Assembly (NCBI GenBank): GCA_034770075.1
Contig: CM068385.1
Coordinates: 60,018,980 to 60,082,979, forward strand
DNA length: 64,000 nucleotides
Direction of reading: 5' to 3'
Origin: Aralia elata
Lineage: Eukaryota; Streptophyta; Magnoliopsida; Apiales; Araliaceae
Of this stretch, positions 22,296 to 33,439 are shown one piece after another. Numbering within the stretch: the stretch's first letter is position 1; every line of letters starts with the position of its first letter. The notes beneath the pieces are model-generated. The model did no database searches. It saw only the letters and a program-made list of their open reading frames with translations, and was not told the origin of the DNA. The position numbers and the translations under genes were made by a program.

Positions 22296-22303
22296 TATAA
22301 AAG
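22296..22303 (+). promoter_or_regulatory. TATA box of the SIRE-like LTR
   Basis: tataaaag occurs once in good context, directly after the U3 repeat array and about 720 bp before the PBS. Transcription would begin about 30 bp downstream. Confidence 0.6.
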
Positions 22304-23025
22304 CATACCAACAGTAGCTTGAAAAGAAGAAGTTAGAGAACAACAATAAGAACATATTCTGATTTCTAATCTCTTCACAAACACTTAAAGAAGGCTATCC
22401 ATTTCTCTATTGTGAAGAATTACTTAAAGGTTGTTGTACTTCATCAAGTATCAATTAGTTTCAGCTTGTATTCACTACACTCAAACTGGTGATATCTTCA
22501 TCTAACTCTTTGATCATTGCATATTAGTTGAGCCTTAAAATTGTTGATATAATTATTGCTTTGATCATAGTTTATCTTGTTATCATCTCTTGATAAATTC
22601 TCTAAAACAGTTGTTAATCTATTGTTTCTAATCCGAGTTGGATTAGGGATTTTACAAGCAAGTTCAAGGAGACGTAAGTGTCTAAGGGTGCATAGGTGCA
22701 CGGGGAGCTAAGGTGCTCAGGGAGTATAAGTACTCAAAGGTTGTGGAACTTGTCTTGTAAAAGGGTTTAATTGTAAACCAAGTTTATTAATAAAAGAGTC
22801 TCCAATACTAGTTGGTATTGGACGTAGATTAGGCCGTTAGACTACAGGTTAAGGGTCGAACCACGTAAAAATTCTTTGTGTTCATGTTATTAATTGTTTT
22901 GCTTTAATTGCTCACTACATACTTTGATTTGATATTAACAAATTACTTTAATTAGAAAAGTTTGATATCGTTTGTTCCCACACTTATTCAACCCCCCTTC
23001 TAAGTGTGCTTATCGGATTTTGATT

Positions 23026-23039
23026 TGGTATCAAAGCTT
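23026..23039 (+). promoter_or_regulatory. Primer binding site, tRNA-Met type, SIRE-like element
   Basis: tggtatcaaagctt resembles the tggtatcagagc site that pairs with the 3' end of initiator tRNA-Met in plant copia elements, with one or two changes. It sits just after the LTR and 51 bases before the gag ATG. Confidence 0.7.
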
Positions 23040-23089
23040 GGCTCTACTTATCTTGGTCTTAAAGGTGACTTGTAGGGAAATATTCTGAT

Positions 23090-24669
23090 ATGGCACAATT
23101 TGGGAACAACCTTCAAGAAGGTCAATCAACCAATATACCGTCATTGCTATACGGAACTGAAAATTACAACTTTTGGAAATTTTGAATGACGATCTATCTT
23201 AAAAGAGATCCTTGGGAATGGTGGGTCGTGGAGAATGGTCCTGTTATCCCAAGAAAAAAGGATGGCACTCCAAAGACCTTGATGAAGATGGACTCAACCG
23301 AGACTTACATGGTCTCCTATGATTCAAAGGCAATGAACACAGTCCTTAGTGGCATGGTGCAATCTGAAATTGACAAAGTATCCTCATGCAACACGGCTAA
23401 GGAGATATGGGACATCTTAAAAATGAGCCATGAAGGTACATCAAAAGTAAGAGAAGTAAAGCTTAGTTGCTCAAGCATGATTATGAAATGTTCAAGCTTG
23501 AAAAAGATGAAACCATCAAAGAGGCTCAAGTAAGGTTCCTAGTACTCATGAATTCCTTGAAACTACTTGATAAATCAATTCCACAAAGTGAGATCAACCG
23601 TAAGTTGCTTCGGGCTATGCCTAAGAGGTTTGCTTCTAAAGTTACAACTCTTCAAGATTCTCTTAATATTTCCTCTATGGATACATTAACATTGTTTGGT
23701 GAATTAGAAGAATTTGAACATCAATTAAGGAGATATGATGAGGAGGAGGAAACTCCTCGAAAGAAAGTTTTGGCTCTTAATGTAGGAAATATAGAAGAAC
23801 TAGATGATGATTCGGATAAGGAAATTGCAATGATTTCAAGGAGGCTCAAAGGATTACTACAAAGGAAGATTAGAAAAAAGAATGTTATCACTCCAAACAA
23901 GTTCAAGGGAAAGCAAAATGAAGACACTTGCTTTGAATGCAGACGCCCGGGCCACTTCAAAAAGGATTGCTTCCAACTAAAAAATAAAGGCAAGTCAAGT
24001 TACAAGAATCACAAAGCTCTTGTTACTTGGAGTGATGATGAGTCCGATGCAGAAGTTAACTCAAGCGATGAAATAGCTCAAGTATGTTTCATGGGAATTG
24101 AACGTGAATCGAGCGAGGTAAGTATTTTGGATTATAATTTTTTGAAACAAGAAAATGAAAAATTAAAGGAAAAGAATGTCTATTTAAAAGATCTAGTAAA
24201 TACATTAATGATTGAAGTTGATTCATTGATAGATGAAAAGAGTGAAATTGAAAAAGAAGCATCATCTCAAGAAGAAAAGATTTTAATGACTAGAAATGAT
24301 TTTTTAGAAAATCATAACAAAATTCTTTTCAACAAGGTTAATGATTTGAATAATGAAGTTCAAAAATTAACCAAAGAAATAGCAATGAGAGATGTTTGTA
24401 TTGATGCTTTTAATGATCATTCTCATCCTTCAACGAATGAACTACAAAAAGAAATAGACTCACTAAAATCAACACATAAAAAGAGTGATGTAAAAATATT
24501 GAAATCTAGATCACATTTTAAATTAAATTATTGTTCTCCTTTCACTACTTGTAAAAAATGTGACAAAAAGGGACATTTAGATTTTAACTGTTCGTCTAAT
24601 AAAAGGAATGGAAATATTAAAAATGTATGGATTAAAAAGAGTGATTTGCATGTGGCTAACTCAAGTTGA
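23090..24669 (+). pseudogene. gag of SIRE-like copia element
   Basis: The ATG at 23090 opens a frame that meets a TGA at 23183, where an Arg codon is usual, and continues at 23186 (MTIYLKRDPWEWWVVENG). A one-base shift near 23470 moves the rest to 23467-24669. The second part has NRKLLRAMPKRFASKVT and the zinc knuckle CFECRRPGHFKKDC. A long coiled-coil-like acidic/basic stretch follows, then a second knuckle CKKCDKKGHLDFNC. The long gag with an extra coiled coil and two knuckles is typical of the SIRE lineage. It ends with TGA at 24667, separating it from protease. Confidence 0.88.
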
Positions 24670-24752
24670 CCCAAAAAGATATGGGTACCAAAAAGATAAA
24701 ATGAATTTCTTTTTGCTAGGTTTGTCTCAAGGCAAGGGTTCTTTCTCAAAAA

Positions 24753-26435
24753 TGGATATTAGATAGCGAATGCTCTCGTCACATGACGGGTGACAAGTCA
24801 AAATTCTTGGAGCTATCTCTCAAAAAGAAAAATGGAACGGTTACATTTGGAGACAACCGAACTTGTGAGATAATTGGAAAACGTAAAATAGGTAATGGTA
24901 AGGTTAATATTGATAATGTTCATCTTGTCAAAGGCCTTGAATTTAATCTCATAAGTATAAGTCAATTAATGGATAATGGTCACCAAGTGAAATTTGAAAA
25001 AGATAAATGCTCTATATTTCATTGTACTAACAATGCTACCTTAGTTGCACAAAGGGAAGGAAATATATATACGATTAATTTTGAGCACCAGGATGAAGAG
25101 ATGTGCTTATCAGCAATTCAAGATGAGGCGAATCTATGGCACAAGAGGTTGGGACATGTTCACATGGACTTGATTAAAAAGTTGTCTATAAAGAATCTCG
25201 TGAAAGGATTACCAAATATTAATTATGAAAGGAAAGGATTATGTGCCTCATGCCAACTCCGTAAACAAGTAAGAACATCTTTCATTGCCAAAAATAAGGT
25301 ATCAACTTATTCTCCCTTGCACTACTCCATCTTGATCTCTTTGGACCGGAAAGGCATTTGTTATAGTTGACGATTTTTCTAGATACACTTGGGTAACCTT
25401 TCTTAAAACCAAAGATAAAGCATTCAGAGAGTTTGAAAGACTTATAAGGAACTTGGAGACCAAATACAACCTCAAGCTCATAAAGATTAGAAGTGATCAT
25501 GGTGGCGAATTCCAAAAAGACTTCATACCATTTTGTGATAAAAAGGGAGTTAGTCATGAATTCTCGGCACCAAGGACACCTCAACAAAATGGGGTGGTAG
25601 AACGAAAGAATAGTACGCTTCAAGAAACGGCTCGAACATTACTACAAGAGAGTAAGCTTCCAAAGAAATTTTGGGCCGAAGCGGTAAACACTTCTTGTTA
25701 TATTCTTAATAGAGTACTTATTCGTCATATTCTACTAAAAACACCCTATGAACTGTTAAATAATAGAATTCCAAACATAAATTATTTCAAAGTATTTGGT
25801 GCAAAATGTTTTATCTTAAATACTAGTAATAATTTGGGAAAATTTGATGCTAGATCATATGAAGGAATTTTTATTGGTTATTCTCAAAATAGTAAAGTTT
25901 ATCGTGTGTTTAATGCTAATAAATCATGTGTTGAAGAATCTGTCCATATAAAATTTAATGAGGCTAACAATGATCTTCCAAAAGATAGAGATGATGATGC
26001 AGAAATTCTAGAGACTGCTGCAATTCCAACAAACCAGATTAATCCATCCAGCAGACTGGATAAAGCAAAGCAGGAAATTGGATTCAACAAACAAGAGACA
26101 GAAGCATCTCCTAGTAACGAAGAAGCTACAAAATCTGATTCTATCCAACAGGAAGAGCACATAGATAACGTTACAATGCCAAAAACTGCAAAGTATATGA
26201 AAAATCATCTTCCTGAAAATATTATTGGAGATGTTAATAGAGGAATAACTACAAGAAGAGGGGCACAAAACTTGTGTGCTTTTTCAGCATTCTTATCACA
26301 AGTTGAACTAAAGAATGCTAAGGAAGCTATCCTTGATGAAAATTGGTTGTTAGCAATACAAGAGGAACTCCAACAATTTGAAAGATGTCAAGTATGGGAA
26401 TTAGTTCCTCCTCCAAAAGAAACCTTAATTATTGT
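24753..26435 (+). pseudogene. Protease-integrase of SIRE-like element, truncated in RT
   Basis: The protease begins near 24753 as WILDSECSRHMTGD. The usual Gly of the D-S/T-G active site is Glu here, so it is probably dead. The GAG-preintegrase zinc-binding segment (LWHKRLGHVHMDLIKKLS ... CASCQLRKQ) is present. The frame shifts near 25330. The integrase core then has DDFSRYTW, RSDHGGEFQ and PQQNGVVERKN, carrying the D, D and E residues. An acidic linker and the first RT residues (ENWLLAIQEELQQFERCQVWELVP) follow, and homology stops at about 26435. RT, RNase H and the 3' LTR are missing. Confidence 0.88.
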
Positions 26436-26540
26436 TAGGAGACCAAACGTAAAAATAGAAATAAGTTCAGGGATGAGTGAAAGGGTTTTATCCCTTCTAA
26501 ATAATTTATTTTCACAAAAGTTTTTTTTATAATACTTTTA

Positions 26541-26843
26541 TGCTACATTTGAATTGAAAAAAATGAAATAGTGGAATAAATGAAATGATTTTTTTATCAT
26601 TTCAAGTGCATCATGTTTTGGTTGTTATTGATGGTGGATAGTGTGATATAATTGCGTAAATGTCAAAATCATCAATTCTATTAGATGGTTTCCATTTCAC
26701 CACCTCTCCCATGGAATGAAAATCAAGGGAATGGACTGAACTTTTATTCCATCGAAATGATTTATCAGTCGGAATGATCACCAAATACACTTGTTTTCAT
26801 TTCATTATTTCCCCCATTTCATTTTTTCAATCCAAACATAGCA
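26541..26843. mobile_element. MITE with about 27-bp terminal inverted repeats
   Basis: The left end, tgctacatttgaattgaaaa, and the complement of the right end, tgctatgtttggattgaaaa, match with a few differences over about 27 bp. The unit is 303 bp, has no coding capacity and is flanked by tttta on both sides. The flank is low-complexity, so the duplication is weak evidence. The superfamily is not assignable with confidence. 26436-26540 shows nothing recognisable. Confidence 0.65.
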
Positions 26844-27029
26844 TTTTATTATTTTATTTTTTTTCATATTTCCAATCTTCATCCAAATTTGGGGAGCATT
26901 ATTGGTTATGTGCATAAAATTATAATTTATATAAAATTATACAACTAAATTAGAAGTTAGAAAGTCCTTTTTATTGAAAAAGTCAATAAATTAATTAAAT
27001 GTTTTTATTTTTTCTACCTATTATCAATT
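26844..27029. other. AT-rich spacer, nothing recognised
   Basis: Short AT-rich stretch between the MITE and the Tat fragment. No repeat structure or open frame of note. Confidence 0.4.
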
Positions 27030-28214
27030 GGAAGTAGTATTTGACATTTAAATACATTAGTATAGTATTGTATGATCACATGGTCTGTTGGATAACCAAT
27101 TCTGAATATCCGAATACGACTAGTTGTTTGATTCCAATGTTTCTGGTCAACTTCAATCCAAGAATGCATCATTCGTATTTAGCGGTGTTGTTGGAGTTGC
27201 TAAATTATAATTTGGCTGCCTTTGGATATTATTTTTCGGTGATCGATACTAGAACTGCCCCTCCATATTCATTGCACATCGAAATATATTTTCCAGAATT
27301 GGCCCTCATCTTCTTGTCTCGTTTTTTGAATTGCCATCTTATCTTCATCAAGAAAATAAGTCTCTAAGGGTTCAAATCCTCCAGTTGCGGCATCAGATAA
27401 CTGATCCGCAATTCCTTGACCCTTTCACGATTTTTTGAGTTACATAGACAATATCGTATTGTTGAAGAATCAATTGCCAACTAGATGGCTTGTCGAACAT
27501 GTATTTTAACAGATCCATTCGAGATATTAGATAAGTGGTATAGTCATGAAGATAGTGTTGTAATCTCATTGTCGCCTAAGCCAAGACACAACATGTTTTT
27601 TCTATCAGAGTGTAATTCTACTCACAACTGCTGAACCTCTTGCTAAGGTAATAGATTGCTCTTTCTTTACCCATTTCGTCCTTCTACCCCAACATACATC
27701 CCATCGCGATGGCGTTAACAGATATATACATGAATAGGGGAACCTCATCCCTTGAAGGCATAAGTACAGGCGCTTTGAGCAACTACTTCTTGATGGCATT
27801 GAAAGCTTTCTAACACTCATTATTCCATCTCCCAGAGGAATTCTTTCTTAATAATTTGAAGATTGGTTCACAAGTTGTTAGCTGAGATATGAATCGGCTA
27901 ATGAAATTGACTGTTTCTAAGAATCCCCTTATCTCTTTCTTAGTTTAAAGTGTCGGCATTTCTGTGATGGCTTTGATCTTGGCAAGGTCAATCTTAATGC
28001 TCCTGTTGCTTATGAGAAATCCTAAGAGTTTGCTCGATTTAACACCAAAAACACACTTCGGTGGGTTGAGCTTTAGATTATACTTGCGAAGGCGTTCGAA
28101 AAGCTTTTTGAGGTGGGCTATATAATCTCCTTCTTTCCTCAATTTCACAATGATATCGTCTGCATAAACTTTAATTTCTTTATACATCATGTCGTGAAAC
28201 AAAGCCATCATGGC
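27030..28214 (-). pseudogene. Old Tat-lineage RT/RNase H fragment
   Basis: The minus frame 27945-28295 has MMALFHDMMYKEIKVYADDI, with the catalytic DD retained, and then HLKKLFERLRKYNLKLNPPK, like RT of the Tat element in this window. Downstream blocks match its RNase H in antisense (compare 27085-27260 with 9330-9510). It is more decayed than the main element and is flanked by unrelated DNA. The homology breaks at about 28214 inside RT, where an LTR begins. Confidence 0.82.
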
Positions 28215-28902
28215 TCCCATTCTGTCCTTTGAAAATATTAAGTCACTATGAACCGAAGGAATATTAAAGGAATTCAAAGGTTTTAACAATTTCAAATTAA
28301 TGAGTATTTAATACTGAGTAGCCACTATGGACCAAGAACTTCTACTAGAATTAATAGTATTACACTGATAACCCACAATATAAACAAGTATAATAGATGA
28401 GCAGTCTAAAGTACCCTATGTTATGCATAACACTCAAACATGTTGTTTTACGCGTGTGTTGGTTTCCCAACATATATCTATCCCCTTCTGTGAGGGTTGT
28501 TCATCTCAGCAAATTAGAAGAGTCCGCGCCAAGTCAATTGGTTTGGATAGCTTTTCGAATTCATAGATAATGGTCTAGCCGAATCAAATGGCTTAGACAC
28601 TTTTTCTTAATACACTTCAGAATGGTTAGCACACTCAAGGTATACAACATGAGTTCAAGAATATGATTGTGATTTTAATTCGGAGCATGGATAATAGCTT
28701 CCAAGAATTTTGACAACATGGGGGTTATTCAATAAAACGATTATACAATTAAGAAAAATATTTGTCCATATATGTAGTTGATATAACAACAATTAAATTT
28801 GCACAATATTTAAAGTTGTGTGAGTTAGGGAACTTACCTTTCACGTAGCTTACAAGTCTAAAGCTTAACGTCACTGCAAGGTCTTATATTATCCTATTTA
28901 TG

Positions 28903-28937
<35 letters not shown>

Positions 28938-30133
28938 GTTAGTCGTACAAGTTCGATATGTAATCCAACAATCTTACATTCCTATGATACACAAGTACAA
29001 TCACAATTGCTAAACATATATTTTCAGTCCTATCTTAGTTTCACAACCAGGCCATATGATTACGGCATCAACGTTATTGCACTGTTGGAAGCTTTACTTA
29101 GAAAACTTGTAAAACTTTTAAATTCTTGACTCCGTACCACCATTACACGCTTGAACACTTTAGATATCATTCTAATCATGTATTACGGCTTAAGACATTA
29201 ATGTACACATGCTACAGTGTTCAATCTACAAAAAAAAATAGTCAGACAGTTCTGTAGTGCTGCGCAGCTGCGCTGTATTTTGACCTAGGAGTGGCGCATC
29301 TGCGCTACTCCCTGATCAGACCTGAGTTGGTTTTCCTCTTACGGAGATTCATTCTTAGCATACTATAATATTGATACAAATCAGGAGCACTTGTTAAGAG
29401 GTATTGGACTAGGTTTTGTCCTTTCTTTTTACTGTCAAACAAGTTATAACTCTAGTGGGAAATTTCTATTTAACCCGGCTAAAAGAGTTTATGCAACAAG
29501 GACTAGCTACATTAGTCATTAAACCACATCACCATGCTAAATAAATCCTTACTACGCATGCTCACATGTAATTGACTCATTTACACATAGTTAGTATAGT
29601 CCATCATTTGAGAGCTTACTTTAAAACATGCTTGTATAGTCTATATCATGTTTAAATAGTTGGGTAAACACATAAGTCATGTTTAAAGGGATAAGGAGTT
29701 TTATCATACATGCTCAAAAGTCAGAATACATGTAACTCAATGCTTCGTCAATCTTAGTTTCAAATTTCTAAGTTTCTCTTCCAAAATCTATACTAAATCG
29801 AACTAAATATGCAAAGCGACTACGAATCATATCTCATGCTCATTTGTACACATAACTAAACCACCTACATAAATCTAGAAAGATCAGAACTTAAAGGCAC
29901 AAGGTTCATCATGGTTTGTTTTTCAAAACTTCAAGTTGGCTTTTAAAATCATTCTAAACCAAGCTAATGCACTTATTTCATGTAAAGCAACTTTAAATTA
30001 TATGTTAGACCCATTTACATACTTAGCTAAGTTAAACTAACATGCTCAGAATATCAGAAGGAAAACAAGATTGGCTTTCAAGTCTGGCATACGGCGCAGC
30101 TGCGCTGGTTTATACTGCAGAAGTGGCACATCT
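28215..30133 (-). mobile_element. Chromovirus 3' LTR, left part
   Basis: This is one half of an LTR interrupted by the Athila element at 30134-48127; it continues at 48128-49342. It carries the shared block gggttgttcatctcag (about 28494), the stem-like gtctagccg...cttagac at 28573-28598, and the 12-bp palindrome gcgcagctgcgc at 29262 and 30094. Its outer end is lost at the junction with the Tat fragment. A (TA)n(CA)n tract lies at about 28904-28937. No coding content is present. Confidence 0.75.
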
Positions 30134-31660
30134 TGTTGCCTCCTTTTCACGTTAACAAAATGGACCCTAACTCATTCAAGTATATATGGGTCAACAAGTA
30201 ATACAGGGTAAGCAGAATATCGATCCACAAGGAAAGGTCTAAATTGAATTTGCTATGCAACAACTACTCACTATTTTTTTATGCTTAGATTACCAATTTA
30301 GAAAATAATTTATAACTAAAATAATTTTCAATTCAATAAATAACTAATACTAAAATGGGTTAATCACTATGGAAACTAATGGGACTCTAACTTCATTCAC
30401 AACTTCAATTAAATTGCATATTTCATATTATGAATTCTTATTAAATATGGACATCTAGTCAAGAGCTCATAAGTGTATCACAGCCATCTGTCAATGAACT
30501 ATGACCATATTACATAAAAACTACACTTGATAGCATTCATGTGAGCATCACAATTACCAAATACACTATATATCTATGTGAATTTAAAGTAAAAGTGATT
30601 TAAGTTCAGGCTCTATTTAAGACTACATATGGTGAAACGGTATATGTCTATCCGAGTCACAAATCATAAGGTCAATTATCATGTCAGTCTCATGATCATA
30701 TGCCAATATGGTCTAATTTGTACTTATATTTCCTTTTTCAATTCCATATAAGTAATTAGGGTGAATGTTGATCAGGCATTCAAGTATTATGCACAACCAT
30801 AATTGGGTAATCCAATATTTAATTTAGAATACATACATTCAGACAAACATATTTAATTTATATAGTGAAATCCATTAGAATCCCATAATGGAAATTAGTT
30901 CATAGCTGAGCTGCAAACCATTATAGGATTATAGCAGAACATAGGAAATAACGATTTAAACAAGAATTGGAAGGGAAATGAGAAAGAAAATCTGATTCAC
31001 TTCTGTGCAACGTAATCCCAAGTCTGATCCAATCTCCAATAATTTCCAGAAAAATATAAAATACTAATTACTACCATGAAATTCAGGAAAAAAACATCAA
31101 AAGTCTGCCTATAGTAGTGCTCCCTCCTTTTAATTACATGTCAATAACCGTCCAAATAACCGTCTGCTCGTGGGCTAATTGTGCTCGAGATTCAAATTAC
31201 ACGAGTCAGAGCGAACATTAGACTAGCGCGGCCGCTCAACATTTTAGTCTTTGTTGGGCGCGGGCGCGCTATGGCCTGTCCTACCGAATGAATGGCGTGG
31301 GCGCGCTTCTTTTCTTCTTTGCTAGAGCGCGGTCTCGCGTTTGTATAATTGGTCTCTGTCCCTCACTTTGTGCGGGCGCACTGAGCTCAAGCCTTCACAC
31401 TGAGCGGTCGCGCGTCTGCTGCACCAGGTATACTTTTGCATTTCTCTTTCCTTCAACTCATCACACATCTACGATCACCACCTCAGTATCATTCCACCAT
31501 GCTAATTCCTTTCTTTCCAGCCTTAGTTTGTTCTGGGAATTTCTAACCATACATGCTGCAAAATGAACAAGAAAACACACAAAACGTGATAAAAATACTT
31601 GAGTCGGCCATAGTTCTCATAGGTTGGTAACAAATAAGTAAGTATAAAACCTACTTATCA
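30134..31660 (-). mobile_element. 3' LTR of Athila-like element
   Basis: On the minus strand the LTR runs from tgataagtagg (31660) to ggaggcaaca (30134). It matches 47315-48127 except for about 725 bp present here and missing there. GC-rich words (gcggccgc, gggcgcgc, ggtcgcgcg) are clustered at 31225-31415. A small open frame at 31288-31566 has a near-identical twin in the other LTR because the sequence is repeated; it is not a supported gene. Confidence 0.9.
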
Positions 31661-31675
31661 AATACCCCCAAACTT
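31661..31675 (-). promoter_or_regulatory. Polypurine tract of the Athila element, copy 1
   Basis: The minus strand reads aagtttgggggtatt directly against the LTR start tgataagtagg. This is the expected place and composition. A second copy, aagtttgggggtattt, lies about 890 bp upstream at 32548-32563. Confidence 0.75.
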
Positions 31676-32589
31676 GAACTATTGCTTGTCCTCAAGCAAT
31701 GCATATGAAAATTACATGCATAATGCAACTTTATGCTATGCAAACTACACTATGATGCAAATGAATCCCAAGATATCCAACTATAGTAGAATTCCAATGA
31801 AACGTGCCTCAGAGACTTATCCAAATTTAAGAATAGAGTATCAATTGAGCTGCAGGCATAACACCATACAATCAAATAGTTCAACTTACCATAGAGACGC
31901 TGTGTATGGGTGTTGTGTTCAAAAATAAACTTAACCACGGTGAAGATTACACATGCTAAATTGCTTAAGACAGAAAATTAAAGCTTAAACCAAGAATCCC
32001 ATATATACTGATAAAGCATTAACTACACAAACACATCCAGACAAGCTAGGTTCAACAATGAGCTTATTTTGCGTTATTATTACGCATGAGGGTGAATTAT
32101 CCCAGCAGCCACACCATTTTTCTTTACGAGTGCGTTTTACGCTCCATCTCGTATTAATATCAATCATACTCAATGCGTTCCCAGAGTCTGAATATCTGTG
32201 TTTACTTTCTACCCAATTCCAGTTTTAAAAACAATATTTTCTACTCAGCAGGAAAACATGATATTCTTATACCAACAAGCTTTTATGAACAACCAAGTGC
32301 TATCCGAAAGCACCTAGATAGCAAGCATGAATCATATCATGTAAAACTTTATAACTGAGCTTATGTTAGCCACCCAATTCAAGAATTTTAGGATTTCAGA
32401 ATCATCATCGGCCACACTAGAATTCCACAACTAGGCACTTGGGATATGCAATTACACACATATATACAACTAAGATGCAAAATGATACGAAACATACATA
32501 AATGATGCAAATTAAACTATATGCAATTACTAAACTAAACAACGCCCAAATACCCCCAAACTTATAATATTCATTGTCCCAATGAATAA
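31676..32589 (-). other. 3' untranslated region of the Athila element with a second PPT
   Basis: No credible gene is seen here. A second polypurine tract, aagtttgggggtattt on minus, occupies 32548-32563, right after the env-like gene. It duplicates the one touching the LTR. Confidence 0.65.
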
Positions 32590-33416
32590 AGGCAAAGGGT
32601 GGAAAAGAAACTCCCCTAATTGTTCATTGGACCACCTTCCTCGGGTGGTGAGTCTGGAGGCGGATATGGTAATGCACTCCCAAATTAAGGCCAGTGCACC
32701 ATGGTTCCTTGGTGCGCAAATGCCTCTGCTAAGGACTGTGACAAACTATTGAATGAGCTGGCCAACGTCAATGGATTTCCCTGTGATAATACCCCATAAT
32801 AGAATGGCCCTATCCACAGTAATCTCGTGCTGGTGGGTTGAAGGCATCAACTTTGCACAGATAAACAGATTCCAGGCCTTCGCGTAGCGGTTCAGTGCAG
32901 CAGCCGGAAAGTGTTTTGGCTGATTTGTGCCAGGTTTGCATGTCCATTGTGTACCCGGTACACACAAATCAGCAACTACCCTTTCAAGATCTGTTTCGGC
33001 TCTAGCATTTTCAAGCCAATTGTCCCGCCCAGCTGATGGTGGGGACAACTTGAAAGAATTTGTAATCACCTATGACCGATAGTCAACATGCACTCCTCGC
33101 ACGAAAGCTTGGCCACTCATTGTGATTTTGGCGTTGCATAGAACTCCCGAACTATACCCATCGGAATTGGCATGGGTGTAGAGGTTAATCCAGCCCAACC
33201 TCTTTCCTTAATCATTTGCCATAGCTCCCCATCCTGTCTTTCGGGTTTGAATCCCCGCTCATTTACAAAAGTTTTTGCCACAATACGATAATACTCCAAT
33301 TGAGCTTCTAGATTGACAAACTTCTCTAAGTCTACCACATCTGCATCTTCGCTACTTTCAGATAAGGAGTCGGGAGTGAGGGATCTTGCTCGTTTTGGCC
33401 CCATGGAGTCGTGCAC
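32590..33416 (-). pseudogene. Athila ORF2/env-like gene, broken
   Basis: The minus frame 33117-33416 starts with a basic Ser/Asp-rich N-terminus and has YYRIVAKTFVNERGF and VREFYATP. The frame at 32746-33069 continues with HFPAAALNRYAKAWNLFICA and MPSTHQHEITVDRAILLWGI. These are landmarks of the 'putative plant transposon protein' domain in the Athila ORF after pol. A one-base shift near 33117 and a TAG near 33072 separate the halves. No signal peptide or membrane segment is evident, so an envelope function is not supported. A solo LTR sits just before its start. Confidence 0.72.
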
Positions 33417-33439
33417 CCAAACCCTAGTTGATGATCGGC

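Larger units (their letters stand above)
21482..23022 (+). mobile_element. 5' LTR of SIRE-like Ty1/copia element
   Basis: The LTR starts with tgttggtttatact followed by ggttttaatgatgacaag, a usual SIRE/Maximus-type beginning. It interrupts copia copy 1 just after cactag. It contains a U3 tandem repeat (21905-22260), a TATA box at 22296 and a PBS just beyond its end. The exact 3' end is uncertain because no CA is clear before 23026. No 3' partner is in the window. Confidence 0.75.

Noticed and set aside
31288..31566. Conserved 92-codon gene (twin at 47755-48033)
   Set aside because: The two copies are the two LTRs of one Athila element, so identity does not show coding constraint.
32590..33416. 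Functional envelope gene making the Athila element a retrovirus
   Set aside because: No signal peptide, membrane segment or furin-like site is seen, and the frame is broken.
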